From NCBI GenBank assembly GCA_023416995.1, contig JAEZGI010000025.1, forward strand, positions 1 through 64,000: DNA of 64,000 nt, written 5' to 3'. The notes below the pieces were generated by a model. It was not told the DNA's origin, did not search any database, and saw nothing but the letters and a program-made list of their open reading frames with translations. The position numbers were made by a program, and so were the translations under genes. The stretch is from Bacteroidota bacterium (lineage in GTDB: Bacteria; Bacteroidota; Bacteroidia; Chitinophagales; Chitinophagaceae). Positions 9,859 to 18,998 of this stretch are shown piece after piece. Every line of letters starts with the position of its first letter. The first letter of the stretch is position 1.

Positions 9859-12800
9859 TTAGAAGTTAGCAGTTGCTCCAAAGCTGAACTGGCGTGGTCT
9901 TGGATAAGAACCCTGGTCGTTACCGGTATAAACTTCCGGCATGAGCCCATCGTATTTTGTTATATAACCGAGATTGAACACACCGGCAAACAAAGTGATG
10001 CCTTTGATGGAAGCTTTGCGGAGAAAGTCTGCTTTCAGATTATAACTGAATGACACCTCTCTAAAAGCGAGAAAATCGCCTTTTGAATGAAACAATGAAT
10101 TTGCAGAAATATAACCGGATGATGATGCAAGTCCGTTACCACTGCGGAGATAGTTGCGATAGTTGTAGTCTGCGTCAGACTGCACAGTGTATTTTGGATA
10201 TTTTGCTACGTCGCCGGGGTTGTTCCATATTTCATCACCAACTACTTCTTCCAGCGTCATGTTATTATTTCGTGCGCTACCCATTGAACGTGCTTTGAAT
10301 GAGTTGTCAATAACATGCCCCAGTGCAAAGTCAACAACAAATCGCATTGATAAACCTTTCCAGGTAACGGTGTTAACCATACCTCCCATTTTATCGGGTC
10401 GGATAAAACCCATGAATACCATGTCGCGGCTATCTATAATACCATTCTCATCAACATCCTGCCAGATGGCGTCGCCACCACGTTTTACGCGGTTATTGGC
10501 TTCTACATCTTTTGGTGCATTGGCCGCAGCTTCATCAGTTGCATACACACCGATCATGTTGTAGGCCCAGCGTCCTGCATAACGTTCCCCTTCTGCTACA
10601 CCACCTACTTTCACATAAGCCTTCTGAGTTGGATCATAAACGATGTTTCCACCGATACGATTTTTGATCTCGCCATTATCAGGCAGTTCAACTGCTATAG
10701 AGCGGTTATATGAGAAGGTTGCGCTAATGTCCCACGAAAGATTTTTTGTTTTTACGGGAGAAGCAGAAACTTCGAATTCAAAACCGGTTGATTTGATGGT
10801 ACCATAGTTTGATACTATAGAACTGAAACCTGAAGTGGCATCTAAGGGTTGGCTAAATATGCGGTCGGTTGTACGTTTATCGTAGTAATCAAAGATCACA
10901 TTCAGTTTATTGTTGAAAAGACCGATGTCAGCACCGATATCAAATGATGTAGTTGTTTCCCATACCAGGTTTTGGTTGGCTAGTACGGTATTCAGGATAC
11001 CAACCTGGCCCAGGTAGGTTGAACCTACACTGTATTGCCCTTGCGTGTCGAATATGGAAAGGTTGTTCTGACCTGCCTGTCCCCAGCTTGATCTGAGTTT
11101 GAATGTTGGAATGATCGGGGCAAGGTTATCCCAGAATGATTCATGGTGCATGTTCCAGCCTGCTGAGATACCGGGAAAAAGTCCCCATTTGTTTTTCTCT
11201 GCAAATTTGGAAGAACCGTCGTACCTGAGACTTGCAGACAGCAGGTATTTGCGGTCAAAATCATAATTGGTTTTTGCAAAAAAGCTCATGATTTTGTCCT
11301 GGTTGATATCTGTGCTGGATCTCTGGGTCAATATAGATGTTGCGTTTACAGTTCTGATATTATCGGTTGGAGCGCCATAACCCGATGCATTGATGTTATA
11401 GCCATAGTTGTCGATATAGCTGGCTCCTACCACGGTGCTGGTATGATGGTTATCACCAAAATCTTTTTGATAATCGAAAAGCGCATCTACCTGTCCCTGG
11501 CGGATAAAAGAATGCTCTGCGGAAGCGTTGCGGTTAATGTTTACTTCGTTATACGCTTCAAACGCGTTCGTGATTCCTTCAGTGGTGAACCAATATATAG
11601 ACGGGCGGAAACTGAGGCCCGGCATGATGTTCCAGGTTGCGCCGAGGTTCAGGTTAGTGCGATATACTTTATTGTCGCTGTATTGATCGCGGTAGTATAC
11701 TTCATGGTTACGATTGCGGAAGGACCCTACGCCTTCACCTGGTGCCGGTAAACCGTTCTCATAGGTTTCGCGGTAGGTGAAAGGCATGGTTACCGAACGT
11801 GAAAGCACATTTTGGACGTTGCCTATACCCTTGCTGCTGCGTAATACATAACTTATATTACTGTTGAGTTCCCATTTATCGCTCAGCTTATAGGTAGCGT
11901 TTAACAAGGCACTGTAGTTTTTATAATCAGTACCTGAAACAATACCATCCTGGTTGAGATGCCCGAGACTTACATAATAGGTTGAACGATCGTTACCTCC
12001 TGATATGTTTACATCGTATTCCTGGCGGTTTGCATCCTGGAAGGTTACTCTTTGGTAATCGGTTTCCTTGAATATGATTTTACCACCGGTTACAGGATCT
12101 GTCATCGTTTGCCAGCCCTGGTTGTTAATAAGATCTTCAACATAATCTGCACCGTAAGTGGCTATATAAGTGTCAAGAAAAGCGGTAGTGTTTTTTGTGT
12201 TGCGGGCGTTGCCGGTCGACATACCATAGGTTCCGCCCGTAAGAAACAGGTTAGGGTTGCTGGTATTAAACTTCATGGTATTGAGTCTGCTGATCCGGAT
12301 ATAATCCTCCGCGCTGGTGAAATTATAGCGGTTGCCTTGTTGTTCGATACCGGTGTTGTATTTAAAGGAGATGGCTGGTGCGCCACGTCTTCCGCCTTTT
12401 GTTTTGATAATGATAACTCCATTTGCGGCCCTTGCTCCATAGATAGCAATCGAGGCTGCATCTTTAAGTACCTGCATGGATTCGATGTCATCGGGATTGA
12501 TGTCGCTGATGTTGCGCATGGCTCCCACTACACCGTCTACAACAAAAAGCGGAGCATCGCTTTCAGGCGAGGTTGATGCACCGCCACGTATAAATATCTG
12601 TGGGTTGGCGCCGGGCTGACCGCTGGGCATCTGGATCGATAAACCGGCAACCTTACCCTGCAGTTGGGTGAGGGGGTTGGCGGCAGGTGCGTTGGCAAAT
12701 TCTTTGGCACTTACGCGGGAGATGGATGATGATATGGTAGCGCGGGATTGTGATGTGTATCCGGTGACCACTACTTCACCGAGCGTGCCGTCTACCGCGG

Positions 12801-13095
12801 CGAGTGTGAGACTGATCTTTGATCGTCCCTCAATCTGAACCTCGGTAGTATTGAAACCAACATGGGTAAATACGAGTGTTCCTGTTGAATCAGGGACGTT
12901 GATAGCGTAAGATCCATCCGCCAGCGTGCCGGAGTAGATCAAAGATCCTTTGAAGTTGATGCTGACACCGCTGAGTGGCGAATTGTCTTTCCCGGAGGTT
13001 ATGACGCCAGTGACGCGGTGATTGTTTTGTGCGAACGATGCGAAAGAAAGCAGTAGAAGGATGGCTGTCAGCCAGCCTTTCATTTTGGTGTTCAT
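9859..13095 (-). CDS. SusC/RagA-family TonB-dependent transporter
   Basis: This 1,078-residue outer-membrane protein has a signal peptide ending SFASFAQ, a carboxypeptidase-regulatory-like domain (about residues 27-105), a TonB box-like stretch (EVVVTGY), the plug domain with the SusC signature DAASIAIYGARAANG, and a long beta-barrel ending in aromatic residues (FGATANF). There is no STN domain, so it is not expected to signal through a FecI/FecR pair, and none is nearby. It is the first gene of the eight-gene sialic-acid operon. Its promoter and a palindromic operator lie at 13124-13168. Confidence 0.95.
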   Translation of the reverse strand: MNTKMKGWLTAILLLLSFASFAQNNHRVTGVITSGKDNSPLSGVSINFKGSLIYSGTLADGSYAINVPDSTGTLVFTHVGFNTTEVQIEGRSKISLTLAAVDGTLGEVVVTGYTSQSRATISSSISRVSAKEFANAPAANPLTQLQGKVAGLSIQMPSGQPGANPQIFIRGGASTSPESDAPLFVVDGVVGAMRNISDINPDDIESMQVLKDAASIAIYGARAANGVIIIKTKGGRRGAPAISFKYNTGIEQQGNRYNFTSAEDYIRISRLNTMKFNTSNPNLFLTGGTYGMSTGNARNTKNTTAFLDTYIATYGADYVEDLINNQGWQTMTDPVTGGKIIFKETDYQRVTFQDANRQEYDVNISGGNDRSTYYVSLGHLNQDGIVSGTDYKNYSALLNATYKLSDKWELNSNISYVLRSSKGIGNVQNVLSRSVTMPFTYRETYENGLPAPGEGVGSFRNRNHEVYYRDQYSDNKVYRTNLNLGATWNIMPGLSFRPSIYWFTTEGITNAFEAYNEVNINRNASAEHSFIRQGQVDALFDYQKDFGDNHHTSTVVGASYIDNYGYNINASGYGAPTDNIRTVNATSILTQRSSTDINQDKIMSFFAKTNYDFDRKYLLSASLRYDGSSKFAEKNKWGLFPGISAGWNMHHESFWDNLAPIIPTFKLRSSWGQAGQNNLSIFDTQGQYSVGSTYLGQVGILNTVLANQNLVWETTTSFDIGADIGLFNNKLNVIFDYYDKRTTDRIFSQPLDATSGFSSIVSNYGTIKSTGFEFEVSASPVKTKNLSWDISATFSYNRSIAVELPDNGEIKNRIGGNIVYDPTQKAYVKVGGVAEGERYAGRWAYNMIGVYATDEAAANAPKDVEANNRVKRGGDAIWQDVDENGIIDSRDMVFMGFIRPDKMGGMVNTVTWKGLSMRFVVDFALGHVIDNSFKARSMGSARNNNMTLEEVVGDEIWNNPGDVAKYPKYTVQSDADYNYRNYLRSGNGLASSSGYISANSLFHSKGDFLAFREVSFSYNLKADFLRKASIKGITLFAGVFNLGYITKYDGLMPEVYTGNDQGSYPRPRQFSFGATANF

Positions 13096-13123
13096 ATGTT
13101 AAGCAATTTTAGGATTAACTCCT

Positions 13124-13148
13124 TATGTCCTACATATCAAATGTAGGA
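13124..13148. promoter_or_regulatory. palindromic operator at the susC promoter
   Basis: TATGT-CCT-ACATA at 13124-13136 is a perfect 13-bp palindrome with a 3-nt centre, the GT...AC form bound by FadR-branch GntR regulators. It is also part of a larger inverted repeat, with arms TCCTACAT (13128-13135) and ATGTAGGA (13141-13148) around 5 nt. It lies just downstream of the predicted -7 box, so a bound repressor would cover the transcription start. The related copy at 14233-14245 supports the FadR-like regulator next door as the ligand-responsive protein. Confidence 0.7.
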
Positions 13149-13168
13149 AGTGTGAAACAATCCGCAAA
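13138..13168 (-). promoter_or_regulatory. Bacteroidota-type promoter of the sialic-acid operon
   Basis: On the minus strand TTTG (13168-13165) is followed after exactly 19 nt by TACATTTG (13145-13138). This matches the -33 TTTG / -7 TAnnTTTG consensus of the Bacteroidota housekeeping sigma factor. It lies about 45-75 bp before the susC start codon and overlaps the palindromic operator. Confidence 0.7.
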
Positions 13169-13433
13169 ATAATTGCTCTGGTTTATGGAAATTTAATACT
13201 GGCGGTGGGTTCCGTTTTGGAGGAAAGCTAGACCCATAGGTTTTTGAAATGGCTATCGGAAACGCAGGGTGCGCTATTCGGACAATCAACTTTGATCAGC
13301 TATATCAACAAACTTTGCAACAAAGCCGGGGGGCTAATTAAGGAACAAACAAATTAATGATCGGTCAGGCATTTAAGGGGCTTTTATCAGGAATGGGGTC
13401 TGAATGTTATTCCAGTCAAAACGATCAATTCAT

Positions 13434-13476
13434 AAAAAAATGGCTGAAAGCAGACCCGGACCGGTATTCCAGCCAT
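13434..13476 (-). terminator. intrinsic terminator of the FadR-like regulator gene
   Basis: Read on the minus strand, ATGGCTG and CAGCCAT (13476-13470 and 13446-13440) form a 7-bp stem with a GC-rich interior, followed by a run of seven T (13440-13434). It lies 38-80 bp after the regulator's stop. The remaining bases between it and the operon promoter show no gene. Confidence 0.65.
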
Positions 13477-13513
13477 ATGCATGCGTTTTTGGCGGAAACC
13501 CAATCAATGGCAC

Positions 13514-14206
13514 TTAATTTTTCTTTAACCTGTTGAAATGTGGCCTGAGATGCGCTTCCATGCCTAACCTGAACTCTTCAATACTGCCTTTGCGCAATAT
13601 TTCTACAAGGTCAAGATGACTCACGGAGCCACGCGTAGGTTTTTTCTCGAGCGTGATCACATAATCAAATACCGGCAATAACATGATCTGGAAACGCTTC
13701 AGTGTTTCGTTGCCAGTCATCTCATACAACTTGCCATGGAACGCTATTTCGGTTTGAATGCGGAAAGTTTTGTTTTTCGGATTTTCGCTGCGGGCTATTG
13801 CTTCAAGTTCATCAAGATCAGCGTCAGTTTTACGTATATATAATAGGTCAGCCAGCCCCATTTCCAACACCAGGCGCAACTCAAATATATCCTGCAGGGT
13901 ATTGCCATCAATAATAAGCGGATTCAGCACGCGTTCGAAAGCACCAAGGATATCAGGCTGACTGATCACCATACCACGCTTCTTTTTTGTCTCAATCATG
14001 CCTAACATCCGTAAACGGCTCAGTGCTTCCCGCAAAACATTGCGGCTGACACCTAAGGCTTGCGCCAACTCAATCTCTTTGGGAAGTGCATCACCCGGAC
14101 GAAATGATTTGTTGCGCAAAAAATCGCGCAAACGCTCCTCTACAACATCGGCCCTTGTATTGGATCCGATTGGTAATAAATCAACGGTAGACTGACTCAA
14201 CGACAT
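13514..14206 (-). CDS. FadR-branch GntR transcriptional regulator, probable sialic-acid regulator
   Basis: The open frame runs to 14419, but its first codon is GTG and the extension overlaps a better small gene. The ATG at 14206 (MSLSQSTVDLL) starts a normal 230-residue FadR-family protein. Residues about 18-85 are the winged helix (RADVVEERLRDFL, LGVSRNVLREALSRLRMLGMIE). The rest is an FCD-type helical effector domain with metal-binding-like histidines (FHGKLYEMTGN, SHLDLVEIL, EAHLRPHF). It is the only regulator beside the sialic-acid operon. Palindromes at susC and at its own start suggest it represses both until a sialic-acid catabolite binds. Confidence 0.9.
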   Translation of the reverse strand: MSLSQSTVDLLPIGSNTRADVVEERLRDFLRNKSFRPGDALPKEIELAQALGVSRNVLREALSRLRMLGMIETKKKRGMVISQPDILGAFERVLNPLIIDGNTLQDIFELRLVLEMGLADLLYIRKTDADLDELEAIARSENPKNKTFRIQTEIAFHGKLYEMTGNETLKRFQIMLLPVFDYVITLEKKPTRGSVSHLDLVEILRKGSIEEFRLGMEAHLRPHFNRLKKN

Positions 14207-14232
14207 GCGGGCAAAAATAATGGTTAAATCTT

Positions 14233-14245
14233 TATGTAGGACAAT
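14233..14245. promoter_or_regulatory. second copy of the FadR-type operator, upstream of its own gene
   Basis: TATGTAGGACAAT matches the susC operator at 11 of 13 positions when reverse-complemented (ATTGTCCTACATA against TATGTCCTACATA). It lies 27-39 bp before the regulator's start codon, where autoregulation would be expected. Confidence 0.6.
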
Positions 14246-14282
14246 ATAGTAAACCCACCGCCCATTACCAAACACATCCGCC

Positions 14283-14537
14283 TCAACACTCAGAATAATC
14301 CGATGAGAATTTTCCGTTGACGGCGTACAGTTTATCAATGCGTATATCGGTTTCATCACCCAGCCGCATCCATTGAAAACCATCTTTCTCAAACATCGCA
14401 GTGATGAGGCCATTGCCACGCGTTACACCATTATCTTCATACAGTACCGCGGCGGGTGTTTTATTTGTAAACAAGTCAAATACCTGGTTATAAAAACTTC
14501 CGTTTACCGGATTAGTATCCCTGATGTCTTTATCCAT
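14283..14537 (-). CDS. small conserved-looking protein, possibly Rof/Sm-like
   Basis: From the ATG at 14537 (the frame opens with TTG at 14546) this encodes 84 residues. The C-terminal half reads as a compact beta-fold: VLYEDNGVTRGNG, then FQWMRLGDETDIRIDKLYAVNG. The pattern of a strand, a hydrophobic-Arg-Leu turn and IRIDKL..VNG resembles Rho-binding antiterminator (Rof)-like and Sm-like small proteins. I do not recognise it with certainty. It is encoded on the same strand as the FadR-like regulator, 76 bp upstream of it, and its reality argues against the longer start of that regulator. Confidence 0.55.
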   Translation of the reverse strand: MDKDIRDTNPVNGSFYNQVFDLFTNKTPAAVLYEDNGVTRGNGLITAMFEKDGFQWMRLGDETDIRIDKLYAVNGKFSSDYSEC

Positions 14538-14823
14538 AGCCGTCAATGTTTACATGCAATGTACACAAACGCAGTGATGAACATATCTTCACAAATTTGG
14601 TTAGAAACGTGACGGATATTATAGCATCATGTATAAGGCGACAACATAGCCCATGAACTTTATTTCGCCTTACCTCAACGTTTTATTCGAAAGCGAAAAA
14701 AACTTCGCCACTCCTCTTTTATAAATTCCTGATTCTTAAGATAAATATTTCCGGCATGTATTTCGGAACTATAGTAATGCATGCAAGCATAACAACATCT
14801 CTTCACCTATCAAATGAAATTAT

Positions 14824-16179
14824 ATGCATAACCTTAGTAACGAATACAATCATGCCATGCAGCAGGAAACCAATGACGAATTCGAACTCAATCCCGAGTT
14901 TGAATCGGATGAGATGGAAATGGAATCCGATGAATCAGAATACGAACTACTTCCGGAATTTGAGAATGATGAATTTGAATACGAATTCGAATCATCCGAT
15001 GAAGTGCTGATCCAGGAACTCATGGAAATTTCTAACGAGGCCGAATTTTTTGGATGGTTAAAAAAAGCCGCCAAAAAAGTCGGAGGTGTGGCTTCAAAAT
15101 TTCTTAATAGTCCACTCGGACAACAGGCAACATCGGCCCTTGGTTCCATCGCCAAAAAAACATTACCAAACCTTGCAGGCAAGGCAGCGGGTTGGGTTGG
15201 CGGAAAAGTAGGTGGCGTGATCGGCCAGCAGGCAACCGGTCAGCGCTGGGGACAACAACTTGGCGCAAAAGCCGGTAACGCAGCAGCCGACCGCTTTCCG
15301 CAATTCGCAAAGTTTGCAACCGATGCTATCACTAACCTCAGTAATGAATTTGAAGAAGGCACACTTACATCCGTCAAACCCGCGATCATCAAATCTGCAT
15401 CCAGACACTATCCAATGATCCTCAAGGTGCGGGGTACCCTGGTAGGTCGGAAAGTCGATAACAACAGGCGCCCGAACGTATCCAATGAGTTTGAGACTTA
15501 TGAATCAAATGGCGAAGCTGACCAGGAAGGAACGTTCAACGAGATGACTGAAATGGAACTCGCTTCTGAACTCCTGAATATTCAAAGTGAAGCTGAACTG
15601 GACCAGTTTCTTGGAAAACTGTTTAAACGCGCAGTCAAAGGTGTCAGCAACTTCGCCAAATCAGGCGCCGGCCGGGCACTCGGCGGAATGCTGAAAGGCA
15701 TTGCAAAAAAAGCGTTACCGATAGCAGGCGGAGCACTTGGAAGTATTATTGCCCCAGGCGTAGGCACCGCGATCGGAAGCTCACTCGGATCTGCACTCGG
15801 AAATGTATTTGAGTTGGAACTCGAGGGACTGAGCGCAGAAGATCGTGAGTTTGAGTTGTCGCGCGCATTTGTACGTTTCTCAGGTAATGCAGCGCGTCGC
15901 GCAGCAAAAATGAGAAACATGCGTCCGCAACGCGCAGCCCGTACATCAATCATCCGCGCCGCCCGCCGGTATGCACCAGGCTTATTGATAAGGAGACCCC
16001 GATACTATTATGGCAGCGCGCTTGGTTATCGCAGACCAATATTCCAGCAATCCATTTATACAGAACCCGCGCCACCGGAAGAAAGCTATGATGATGTTCC
16101 GGAAGGCGATGAACCAACCGGCGAATCAGGATCCTGGCACAGACAGGGCAACCGCATAGTGCTTACCGGAAACTTTTAG
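14824..16179 (+). CDS. Glu/Phe-rich, duplicated glycine-zipper protein of unknown function
   Basis: This 451-residue protein has no cysteine and no signal peptide. Residues 15-61 are a very acidic segment with alternating Glu and Phe/Tyr (PEFENDEFEYEF). Two related modules follow. Each has an ELxxIxxEAExxxxL helix (65-79 and 249-263), a Lys-rich amphipathic helix, an IAKKxLP motif (109-115 and 293-299), a glycine-zipper stretch (GGALGSIIAPGVGTAIG in the second), and an Arg/Lys-rich ending (IIKSASRHYP 188-197; IIRAARRYAP 376-385). A second short EF-rich patch (219-250) precedes module two. The tail SGSWHRQGNRIVL is basic and aromatic. I recall similar uncharacterised EF-rich proteins in unrelated bacteria but know no function. 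It leads a gene run with a 2-nt gap to the next gene. A membrane-active or self-assembling product is possible but unproven. Confidence 0.85.
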   Translation: MHNLSNEYNHAMQQETNDEFELNPEFESDEMEMESDESEYELLPEFENDEFEYEFESSDEVLIQELMEISNEAEFFGWLKKAAKKVGGVASKFLNSPLGQQATSALGSIAKKTLPNLAGKAAGWVGGKVGGVIGQQATGQRWGQQLGAKAGNAAADRFPQFAKFATDAITNLSNEFEEGTLTSVKPAIIKSASRHYPMILKVRGTLVGRKVDNNRRPNVSNEFETYESNGEADQEGTFNEMTEMELASELLNIQSEAELDQFLGKLFKRAVKGVSNFAKSGAGRALGGMLKGIAKKALPIAGGALGSIIAPGVGTAIGSSLGSALGNVFELELEGLSAEDREFELSRAFVRFSGNAARRAAKMRNMRPQRAARTSIIRAARRYAPGLLIRRPRYYYGSALGYRRPIFQQSIYTEPAPPEESYDDVPEGDEPTGESGSWHRQGNRIVLTGNF

Positions 16180-16181
16180 CA

Positions 16182-17489
16182 ATGAAGCAAGCCATAGCCA
16201 TCCCCGCCATCGGCATACATAAAGCAGGAGAAGTTCGTTCACCGTCGGAAGACCGGTATGCATTTGAATACCTGTTGAACGAAGCACAATCATTACTAAG
16301 CAGGTTAAACCAGGTAAAGCCCTTTAGTATGACAATGCCAATGGTGCAGGGCGCAGCAGTTTCACCAAGAGCCATGCAACAAATAAGCGAGCTGCTTGAA
16401 AATGGCAAAAGAACCATCCTCGGGTCCATCAACCAGTTCATTGAAACCATTCAGCGATCAGATAAACAAAGCGCTGAAGCGGCGGTATTGCAAACAAGGT
16501 TCTCATTGCTGAAATTGCGGTACAACAGCATACTTGACCAACTAGACATCTTCGCTGATGTACTTGCACAACGTTCCGAACATGGCGTTGGCATCTGGTT
16601 AAGCGGTCTTGATGTACTTGCGGAAGATGGCCTTAATGCATGTAGCAGCCTTAGTCCAAGCCCCGCACTCATGGTTTATATAGATCGCGGTCATGGTGCA
16701 GCAATCAGGCGAGCCAATACCAAACTTCCGGGAGGCGATGCCAATCCTGTGGCAGTTATACAGGTACCAAGAGAACGCATGGTGGGCAGTGGAGTAGCAT
16801 CATCACTGATCCATGAAATAGGTCACCAGGCGATTGAGTCGATCGATATGAGTAATCAGCTCAGAAGATCATTGCATCAGAAACTTCAACAACAACCTGG
16901 CGAACCCTGGCACCTATACGCCCAATGGATCTCTGAAATACTTGCCGACTGCTGGTCGCTCGGCCACCTGGGCATAACAGCCACCATGGGCCTGATGGGC
17001 GTGGTAAGTCTGCCAAGCTACTTCCAGTTTCGCCTGGATATGAAAGGCCCCCATCCACCACCATACATCAGGGTTAAACTGAGTTGTGCATTTGGTAAAA
17101 CATTGTTTCCCGGCACACACTGGGATCGTATCTGGCAAATGTGGAAACAGTTCTATCCCACCAACCAGTTACCAGCAGCCACACTTAAGGTGCTCGCTGA
17201 TCTTGACAGGATAGAACCAGATTTTGTTCAACTGGTTTTACAGCATAAATCCGATCAACTTAAAGGAAACAGTTTTGAAAGCATTCTTCCAACAGGCGAT
17301 CGTCAACCGGCACAATTACGACTGCTGTATAAACAATGGCAAAACAATTCAACAACCCTTGATGCTTCACCACCAACACTTGTGTTTGCGGTTTTTGGTC
17401 AGGCCAAATACGATCTCACCATCGACGCAGGTGAAGAAAACGCCCTGTTATCGCAGATCCTTAGAAACTGGGCCTATAAGAGAACCTAA
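16182..17489 (+). CDS. HExxH metallopeptidase-like protein
   Basis: This 435-residue protein contains LIHEIGHQ with HEIGH at residues 211-215, the zinc-binding helix of metallopeptidases, and a downstream ISEILADCW with Glu252 placed as a plausible third zinc ligand (gluzincin-like, E..AD). The N-terminal 200 residues are mostly helical with no recognised domain. No signal peptide or membrane segment is seen, so it should be cytosolic unless exported non-classically. It begins 2 nt after the duplicated EF-rich protein, suggesting coupled translation; it may mature that protein or its partners. The peptidase call rests on the motif, and the substrate is unknown. Confidence 0.75.
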   Translation: MKQAIAIPAIGIHKAGEVRSPSEDRYAFEYLLNEAQSLLSRLNQVKPFSMTMPMVQGAAVSPRAMQQISELLENGKRTILGSINQFIETIQRSDKQSAEAAVLQTRFSLLKLRYNSILDQLDIFADVLAQRSEHGVGIWLSGLDVLAEDGLNACSSLSPSPALMVYIDRGHGAAIRRANTKLPGGDANPVAVIQVPRERMVGSGVASSLIHEIGHQAIESIDMSNQLRRSLHQKLQQQPGEPWHLYAQWISEILADCWSLGHLGITATMGLMGVVSLPSYFQFRLDMKGPHPPPYIRVKLSCAFGKTLFPGTHWDRIWQMWKQFYPTNQLPAATLKVLADLDRIEPDFVQLVLQHKSDQLKGNSFESILPTGDRQPAQLRLLYKQWQNNSTTLDASPPTLVFAVFGQAKYDLTIDAGEENALLSQILRNWAYKRT

Positions 17490-17530
17490 TACAACGCAAC
17501 AATCAAATCATCAACTTTAAAAATTATTTT

Positions 17531-18961
17531 ATGAGCAAAAAGCAAAGAATACATACAACCACCAACAGTGGTCATGATGATACAACAGAACGTCCGCTTC
17601 ACCAGGCAACGCATGTTCCGCAGGATAGCGAAGTTGCCACCGCACCGGACCCTGCCTTTCACTTCCCCGGAATAGGCGGCCGCATTACCGATGCCATCCC
17701 GGTACGGTTAACAACGCCCGGACACATCAGGCATTCTGATCTGCAGGGGGTATGGGAATCTATCCGCTGCAGCAGGATGAACTGGCTGGAATATAACCAG
17801 TTTATTGAAGCGGTAATGTCAACTTTCGATACCGAAGTTGGCCGCGCGTCACTGCTGTTCAATACCCAGGCTTACAACGTGATTAAATATGCTACCGAGC
17901 AATTTGTGCGTGAGAAACTTTCTGCTATCCCTGATGTTTCACAACCAACCATCCCTCCCGCTTCCGCGCCGGGAATACTGCCCTATTATGAACGCGTGCT
18001 AACGCAACTCAACGCGTTCCGGTCCACACCTGACCCAAAGCTGCATGCATCAATGCGTCCCCGTTTGCAGGGCAACCGTGTGGAGCTGATCTGGAGTTAT
18101 TGGATGGAAGAAGGAATGCTCGTTCAAACCATGAATGCCATTGCCCTTCGTTTTCAAAACATAAGTGTTACCAGGAACGATGCGCTTGCGAATTTAGAAA
18201 TGGATAGTTTAAGACCACTGAGCAATGTTCTGTTTGGATACATTCAGGATACTCCCAACCGTCTTACCATTTCAAGAAGGAACCACGAGTACATGTACGA
18301 ATATGGTATTCGGTTGTTCGGAGATGCCGTTCCATCTGCCAACTCCGTATCTGTAAGAACCAATTTTATTGACACCTTCCACTCGTTATTGTTTCAGTGT
18401 ATACAGTTTTACCGGCAGATCGATGATCTAACAAAAAATGCGGATGCTTATCCACTGTTCAACACCTTGCAGGAAGTGAATCTTTTATTGATGCAGGGAA
18501 TGCACAATCAATACAATGATATGTCATTGAAGTCACGCGCCGAGATGATGCTTGAACAATGGATCCTGAGTCGCCCCGAAATTCTGGAATACCTGCGTGG
18601 TAAACCAATGGTCATGTATGATGAACCATGGATGAGCGCGGTTGATACCATGAAGGACCTGCAGGGATGGCCAAGTCAAAGCATCAGGGCTTATCACGAA
18701 CTGGCCGTATATGGGGAAGAGTTATTGCTGACTATCCGTTATGCAGATTGGAACTCCGTACAGGCCGGCAGCGATGATGCGAAGCTATGGGCCATCATCA
18801 ACCGGGAAGCCATTCAACGGTATATCCATAATTATAAATCTGTTACAGGAGTTGACATTGCCGAACCACCCACCAGTGGCAGGGCCGAACTGAAGGGTGT
18901 AATGCCGGGCATACTCATCAACCAACGGTTCACGAGGCAAAGACATCTACGCAGAGGCTGA
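17531..18961 (+). CDS. protein of unknown function in the EF-rich locus
   Basis: I do not recognise this 476-residue protein. The first 60 residues are hydrophilic and probably disordered; the rest is predicted mainly helical, rich in Trp, Tyr and Met, with no signal peptide, no membrane segment and no catalytic motif I can name. It lies 41 nt after the HExxH gene and 37 nt before the amidohydrolase, on the same strand, so it is very likely part of the same transcript. Codon use looks like that of its neighbours. A scaffold or partner role in the locus is only a guess. Confidence 0.8.
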   Translation: MSKKQRIHTTTNSGHDDTTERPLHQATHVPQDSEVATAPDPAFHFPGIGGRITDAIPVRLTTPGHIRHSDLQGVWESIRCSRMNWLEYNQFIEAVMSTFDTEVGRASLLFNTQAYNVIKYATEQFVREKLSAIPDVSQPTIPPASAPGILPYYERVLTQLNAFRSTPDPKLHASMRPRLQGNRVELIWSYWMEEGMLVQTMNAIALRFQNISVTRNDALANLEMDSLRPLSNVLFGYIQDTPNRLTISRRNHEYMYEYGIRLFGDAVPSANSVSVRTNFIDTFHSLLFQCIQFYRQIDDLTKNADAYPLFNTLQEVNLLLMQGMHNQYNDMSLKSRAEMMLEQWILSRPEILEYLRGKPMVMYDEPWMSAVDTMKDLQGWPSQSIRAYHELAVYGEELLLTIRYADWNSVQAGSDDAKLWAIINREAIQRYIHNYKSVTGVDIAEPPTSGRAELKGVMPGILINQRFTRQRHLRRG

Positions 18962-18998
18962 CTGACTTACAGCCATTCTCAATTCAAAGCTGTGATTT

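Noticed and set aside
12052..12576. 174-codon plus-strand frame opposite susC
   Set aside because: Shadow of the TonB-dependent transporter; no independent support.
14207..14419. N-terminal extension of the FadR-like regulator
   Set aside because: It begins with GTG, has no domain character and overlaps a better small gene; the ATG at 14206 gives a normal family length.
14637..14650. GG-N10-GC element (AGGCGACAACATAGC) upstream of the EF-rich locus as a sigma54 promoter
   Set aside because: Only the GG and GC dinucleotides match; the TGGCAC and TTGC context is missing and the site is about 175 bp from the start codon.
15582..15953. Antisense frames opposite the duplicated EF-rich gene
   Set aside because: Composition is explained by the repetitive Glu/Phe and Gly/Lys codons of the sense strand.
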